Assembly: GCF_026552795.1 (NCBI RefSeq)
Contig: NZ_JANFPI010000004.1
Span: 1 to 64,000 of the forward strand
Length of the DNA stretch: 64,000 bases
Direction of reading: 5' to 3'
Origin: Ectorhizobium quercum
Lineage (GTDB): Bacteria > Pseudomonadota > Alphaproteobacteria > Rhizobiales > Rhizobiaceae
Part shown: piece after piece, positions 60,785 through 64,000 of the stretch
Layout: each line of letters starts with the position of its first letter
How positions within the stretch are numbered: the first letter of the stretch is position 1
Program-made: the position numbers and the translations under genes
Notes under the pieces: generated by a model
Database searches by the model: none
Told to the model about the DNA's origin: nothing
Seen by the model: the letters and a program-made list of their open reading frames with translations, nothing else

Positions 60785-62779
60785 TCATTGCGCTTTCCGC
60801 CCGAGTAGCCAGAGAAGATAGGGCCCGCCGATCAGCGCGGCGAAGAGGCCGACCGGCACCTGATAGGGGTAGATGACCACCCGCGACAGCCAGTCGGCCG
60901 CCATCAGGACGCCGGCGCCGATGAGGATCGCCGCCAGAAGCTGGTGATGCGGCCGTTGGAAGCCGATCAGCCGGGCAAGGTGCGGCGCGATCAGGCCGGT
61001 GAGGCTCAATGGCCCGACCAGAAACGACGAAATCGCCGTCAGCGTGGCCGCGAGGACCGCCAGCAACAGGCGGGCCGGCAGAACGGGAAGGCCGACGCTG
61101 CGGGAAAGGCCGCTGCCGAGCGGCAGGATGGTCAGCCAGCGGGTCATGGCGAAGAGCGGCGCCGTCAGCACGACGAGCGAGATCGCCGCCGCCCAGGCCT
61201 CGAAAGCGCCGGCGCGATTGGTCGATCCGGAAAGCCACGTCAGCAGGATGTAGCTGCGCATGTCGCCCTGGGCGAGCACCATGCTGACGACCGCCATCGA
61301 AAAGGCGCCGATGGCGATGCCGGCAAGCAGAAGGCGTTCGGCGGAAAGTCCGGATCGGCCGGCGATTGCGATCATCGCCAGAAAGGCGGCAAGCGCGCCG
61401 AGCGCCATGCCGAGCAGCATGACCGGGGGCGAGGGGAAGCCGAAGAGAAGGAGCGTCGCCGTCAGTCCCGCGCCGCCGCCGGCCGAAACGCCGAGCACTT
61501 CGGGACTGGCGATCGGGTTGCCGGTCACGCGCTGCATGACGAAGCCGGCCGCGCCCAGCATGGCGCCCGCGCCGCCGGCCGCCACGATGCGCGGCAGGCG
61601 GAATGGCAGGAGTTCGGAAAAAAGCGGCCCGAGCGCAAGGCTCCAGCCGCGATCCGCCGGACCGAGGGCAAGCACGAGGACAAAAAGGACGGCGAGCGCC
61701 GCCGCCAGCAGCGCGAGCGCGACAGCCGGCTTTCGAAGCTGGCGCAGGGCGGTATCGGCCGTGGCGGTCACGGCCGGGACCCCATGCACGCGCGGAAGCA
61801 GCAAGAGAAGCAGCGGCCCGCCGAAGAGGGCGGTGGCAGCGCCGGTCGGGGCGAGATCGGAAAAGCCGGACCCCAGCAATTGCGTCAGGCAATCGGCAAG
61901 GAAAAGCACGCCGGCACCGGTCAGCGGCGCCGCCATCGTCACCTGTCCGGTCGTGCGCGCGCCGCAGAGCCTTGCGATGCTCGGCGCGGCCAACCCCAGG
62001 AAGCCGATGATGCCGACCGTTGCGGTGACGGATGCGGCCAGCCAGACGGCAAGGACGAGGATCGCGAACCGCGCCGCATGGAGCGCGACACCCAGGCTTC
62101 TGGCACTGGCATCGTCGAGCGTCAGGATATTCAGCGGCCTGAGCAGCAGCATGGCGGCAAGGATGCCGGCGGCAAGCCGGGGTGCCAGCGCGATCACGCC
62201 GCTCCAGTCCTGCTGGTTGAGCGCGCCCGCGCCCCAGATATGGATCGACATCGCATATTCGCCGCGTGCCAGCACCAGCGTCACGCTGAGCGACGCCGCG
62301 ATCAGGCTGACGATCATGCCGGAGATCGCCACCGTGACCGGGTCGAGCCCGCGCCGCCAGCTGAGCGCCAGCACGATGACGACCGCGGCGAGCCCACCGG
62401 CGAAGGCGACCAGCTCCCGCGACAGGCCGGTAAGGAGAGGGGCGAAACCCAGGCTCAGCGTCAGGGCCAGTTGCGCGCCGGAGGCGATGCCGAGCGTCGA
62501 GGCGTCGGCGATCGGATTGCGCAACACCCTTTGCAGCAATGCGCCGGCAAGGCCGAGCGCCGCGCCGGCGATCAGCGCGATGGCGGCCCGCGGCAGAAGG
62601 CTGTTCCACAGCAGGATGGCGTCGAGCGCCGCAGCGTCCGATGCGTCTCCCGGCACATGCGGGCGCAAGACCAGAAGCAGGACGAACGAGGCGATGCAGG
62701 CGGCGCCAAGCGCGGCGGCGGGCAGGACGGACGGCAGGCCGGCGCGCACCGGCAGGGAAAGACTAGCCGTTCCGGGCAC
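60785..62779 (-). CDS. Fused iron-siderophore ABC permease, FhuB-like
   Basis: A 664-residue permease with two FecCD-type domains in one chain (about 1-325 and 350-660), as in FhuB of the ferrichrome system. Both halves carry the FecCD blocks (LAGALLQRVLRNPIADASTLGI, then GAAGFVMQRVTGNPIASPEVLG). Around 18-20 helices are expected. I start it at GTG 62779: AAAGG lies 7 nt upstream and the overlap with the FhuD-like gene stays small; an in-frame TTG at 62809 is less likely. The FhuC-type ATPase is not in the window. Confidence 0.9.
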   Translation of the reverse strand: MPGTASLSLPVRAGLPSVLPAAALGAACIASFVLLLVLRPHVPGDASDAAALDAILLWNSLLPRAAIALIAGAALGLAGALLQRVLRNPIADASTLGIASGAQLALTLSLGFAPLLTGLSRELVAFAGGLAAVVIVLALSWRRGLDPVTVAISGMIVSLIAASLSVTLVLARGEYAMSIHIWGAGALNQQDWSGVIALAPRLAAGILAAMLLLRPLNILTLDDASARSLGVALHAARFAILVLAVWLAASVTATVGIIGFLGLAAPSIARLCGARTTGQVTMAAPLTGAGVLFLADCLTQLLGSGFSDLAPTGAATALFGGPLLLLLLPRVHGVPAVTATADTALRQLRKPAVALALLAAALAVLFVLVLALGPADRGWSLALGPLFSELLPFRLPRIVAAGGAGAMLGAAGFVMQRVTGNPIASPEVLGVSAGGGAGLTATLLLFGFPSPPVMLLGMALGALAAFLAMIAIAGRSGLSAERLLLAGIAIGAFSMAVVSMVLAQGDMRSYILLTWLSGSTNRAGAFEAWAAAISLVVLTAPLFAMTRWLTILPLGSGLSRSVGLPVLPARLLLAVLAATLTAISSFLVGPLSLTGLIAPHLARLIGFQRPHHQLLAAILIGAGVLMAADWLSRVVIYPYQVPVGLFAALIGGPYLLWLLGRKAQ

Positions 62780-63638
62780 GGGAAAACCTTTCCGCGAGGA
62801 AATCGGCAAAGCGGCCCGCTGCCGGAAGCGCTCCGTAGGGATTGATCGAGCCGACCGTCAGCGCGCGGTTGTCCCGCACGGCAGGCAGCGCCTTCCAGAA
62901 CGCGCTTGCGGTCAGCGCCCGGACGGCATCCTCCGGATGCGGCGGAATGAGGACGATCCAGGCCTCGGGCATCGAGGCAAGCGTCTCGATGCCGAGCGGC
63001 GCGGTGGCCGAATAGCTGGTCGTGCCGGTCCAGGCATTGGTCAGGCCGACGCGCTTCAGGACTTCGCCGAACATGCTGTCGGAGCCGAAGACCCGATAAT
63101 GGCGTGCATCGCCGAGATTGATCGGCAGGACGGGCCGGCCGTCGCCGCCGGCGAAGAGGGCCCTGTAGCGATCCAGCCGGGCGGCGAGTTCGTTGACCGT
63201 CCGCCGCGCCGCCGGCAGCTGCAAACGCTCGCCGATTGCCAGCGTCGCCCGTTCCGCAAGCGTATAGGGGCTTTCGCCGGGCATGTAGATCGCATGGTTT
63301 TCGACCGGCGCGATGCGGCGCATCAGCGGATCGGCCCAGGCATAGAAATTCGTATTGAAGATCAGGTCGGGGCGGGCGGCGTGGAGCGCTTCGAAATTCG
63401 GCGTGCCGCGCAGGCCGATATCCATCGTGCCCTCGCCAACCTCGGGCGTGACCGCGACCTGCCGGAACTGGCGCAGCTCGCTCGCCGCGACGACGTTGGC
63501 GCCGATGGCGAGCAGCGTTTCCAGAAGCGCCCAGTCCAGCGTCGCGACGCGCGGCCCCGCCGTTTGCGCAGGGGCGCGGCCCGCAGCGGCGAAGGCGGCG
63601 GTTCCGGCAAGCATCCCGCGGCGGGTGAACAACGGCAC
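62763..63638 (-). CDS. Iron-siderophore ABC substrate-binding protein, FhuD-like
   Basis: A 291-residue periplasmic binding protein of the FhuD/BtuF class III fold (single long helix linking two lobes). A short twin-arginine leader (TRRGMLAGTAAFAAAG) indicates Tat export. The chain has LDWALLETLLAIGANVV and DLIFNTNFYAW blocks. It binds ferric hydroxamate-type siderophores and hands them to the FhuB-like permease, whose gene it overlaps by 17 nt. The start is GTG 63638 with GGAGA about 11 nt upstream. Confidence 0.88.
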   Translation of the reverse strand: MPLFTRRGMLAGTAAFAAAGRAPAQTAGPRVATLDWALLETLLAIGANVVAASELRQFRQVAVTPEVGEGTMDIGLRGTPNFEALHAARPDLIFNTNFYAWADPLMRRIAPVENHAIYMPGESPYTLAERATLAIGERLQLPAARRTVNELAARLDRYRALFAGGDGRPVLPINLGDARHYRVFGSDSMFGEVLKRVGLTNAWTGTTSYSATAPLGIETLASMPEAWIVLIPPHPEDAVRALTASAFWKALPAVRDNRALTVGSINPYGALPAAGRFADFLAERFSRARNG

Positions 63639-63706
63639 TTTCGATATGTCTCCAATCGCATGCGAAGCCCGGCCTTCCCGCAGGCGTCACCCGGGAAATG
63701 GCGGGC

Positions 63707-64000
63707 CTACCAGACCTTGCTGACCTTGAACGTCACTGTGCGGGCTTCGCCGTAGCCGCAGAAATACTGCGTGTTGCAGCCCGCGACATACTCCTTGTCG
63801 AAGAGATTGGCGACGTTCAGCGACGCCTTCCAGTCGTTCTTTTCATAACGGATCGCCGCGTCGAAGACAGTCGCGTCGGGAACGCGCAGGGTGTTGGCGT
63901 CGTCCGCCCAGGACTTGCCACGATAGCGGACGCCCGCGCCGAAGCCCAGCCCTTCCAGCGGCCCCTGCGTGACAGTGTAGTCCAGCCAGAGCGAGGCGAC
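63707..64000 (-). CDS. TonB-dependent siderophore receptor, C-terminal fragment
   Basis: Only the last 97 codons and the stop are in the window. The fragment contains barrel strands of the FhuA-type receptor (VASLWLDYTVTQGPLEGLGF, VRYRGKSWADDA, NVANLFDKEYVAGC) and ends in the aromatic residue (KVSKVW) required for outer-membrane assembly. It is the first gene in view of the minus-strand operon receptor, FhuD-like, FhuB-like. The ligand is probably a hydroxamate siderophore by association. Confidence 0.88.
   Translation of the reverse strand, partial: VASLWLDYTVTQGPLEGLGFGAGVRYRGKSWADDANTLRVPDATVFDAAIRYEKNDWKASLNVANLFDKEYVAGCNTQYFCGYGEARTVTFKVSKVW

Noticed and set aside
60944..62845. A 633-residue plus-strand frame
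   Set aside because: Antisense shadow of the FhuB-like permease gene; highly charged and motif-free.
1..64000. CRISPR arrays, tRNA or rRNA genes, insertion sequences and attachment sites
   Set aside because: I looked for regular direct repeats, cloverleaf-like or rRNA segments, and transposase or integrase genes and saw none.

Overview
The window is a GC-rich chromosome or megaplasmid segment from an alphaproteobacterium, most likely a member of the Rhizobiaceae (Rhizobium, Ensifer, Shinella or Agrobacterium relatives). The evidence is the cellulose operon with bcsN, a subunit gene typical of this group, a DUF4173 membrane protein next to an OmpR-type two-component pair, an AmeR/AmeAB-like RND pump, and the large number of ABC-type uptake operons with their own LysR or GntR regulators. 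I saw no tRNA, rRNA, insertion sequence, phage gene or CRISPR array. The genus is not determined.

Layout. 1-2741: the 5' end of a UDP-glucose dehydrogenase gene, a NUDIX protein with an altered Nudix box, a sugar-nucleotide epimerase/dehydratase and a VapBC-type toxin-antitoxin pair with a clear palindromic operator. 2779-5640: two exported serine peptidases (an S11 D,D-carboxypeptidase and an S10 carboxypeptidase-like protein), both on the minus strand. 6146-13664: an ECF sigma factor, a FecR-type anti-sigma factor, a FecA-type TonB-dependent receptor with extra cysteine pairs, and an exported M16 zinc protease. This layout resembles the ferredoxin-piracy genes fusA/fusC and E. coli yddB/pqqL, here under FecIR-type control. 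13669-16928: histidine kinase, response regulator and DUF4173 membrane protein. 17228-25073: cellulose synthesis (bcsN-bcsA-bcsB, with a divergent TPR protein), without bcsZ or bcsC here. 25198-25935: a NYN-LOTUS domain protein.

26404-36396 is an accessory catabolic island: an HpaB-family FADH2-dependent monooxygenase, a flavin reductase, a Rid-family protein lacking the usual catalytic Arg, a DUF1028 protein, a LysR regulator, and an uptake unit (ATPase, Tat-exported binding protein, fused double permease) with a second, bacterial luciferase-type monooxygenase gene inside it. The monooxygenase unit and the transport unit share a nearly identical 16-bp upstream element, which suggests co-regulation. 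I cannot name the substrate. 36482-43432: an M20 deacylase, an arginase-family protein with an altered metal site, a polar amino-acid ABC transporter, a LysR regulator and an M28 peptidase, which together look like uptake and breakdown of an acylated or guanidino-type amino acid.

43505-48613: an AcrAB-type efflux pair and a divergent TetR repressor over a perfect 12-bp-arm operator. 48791-60735: a COG0523 (CobW-type) metal GTPase, two tandem paralogous amidohydrolases each with a CxCC insertion, a complete spermidine/putrescine-type ABC transporter, an FCD-type GntR regulator over an 11-bp-arm palindrome, an M24 peptidase and a gamma-glutamyltransferase-like enzyme. This reads as one catabolic regulon for a peptide-like or gamma-glutamyl compound, with its own metallocentre chaperone. 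60785-64000: the last part of a siderophore (ferrichrome-type) uptake operon: receptor C-terminus, FhuD-like binding protein and fused FhuB-like permease, with no FhuC ATPase in view.
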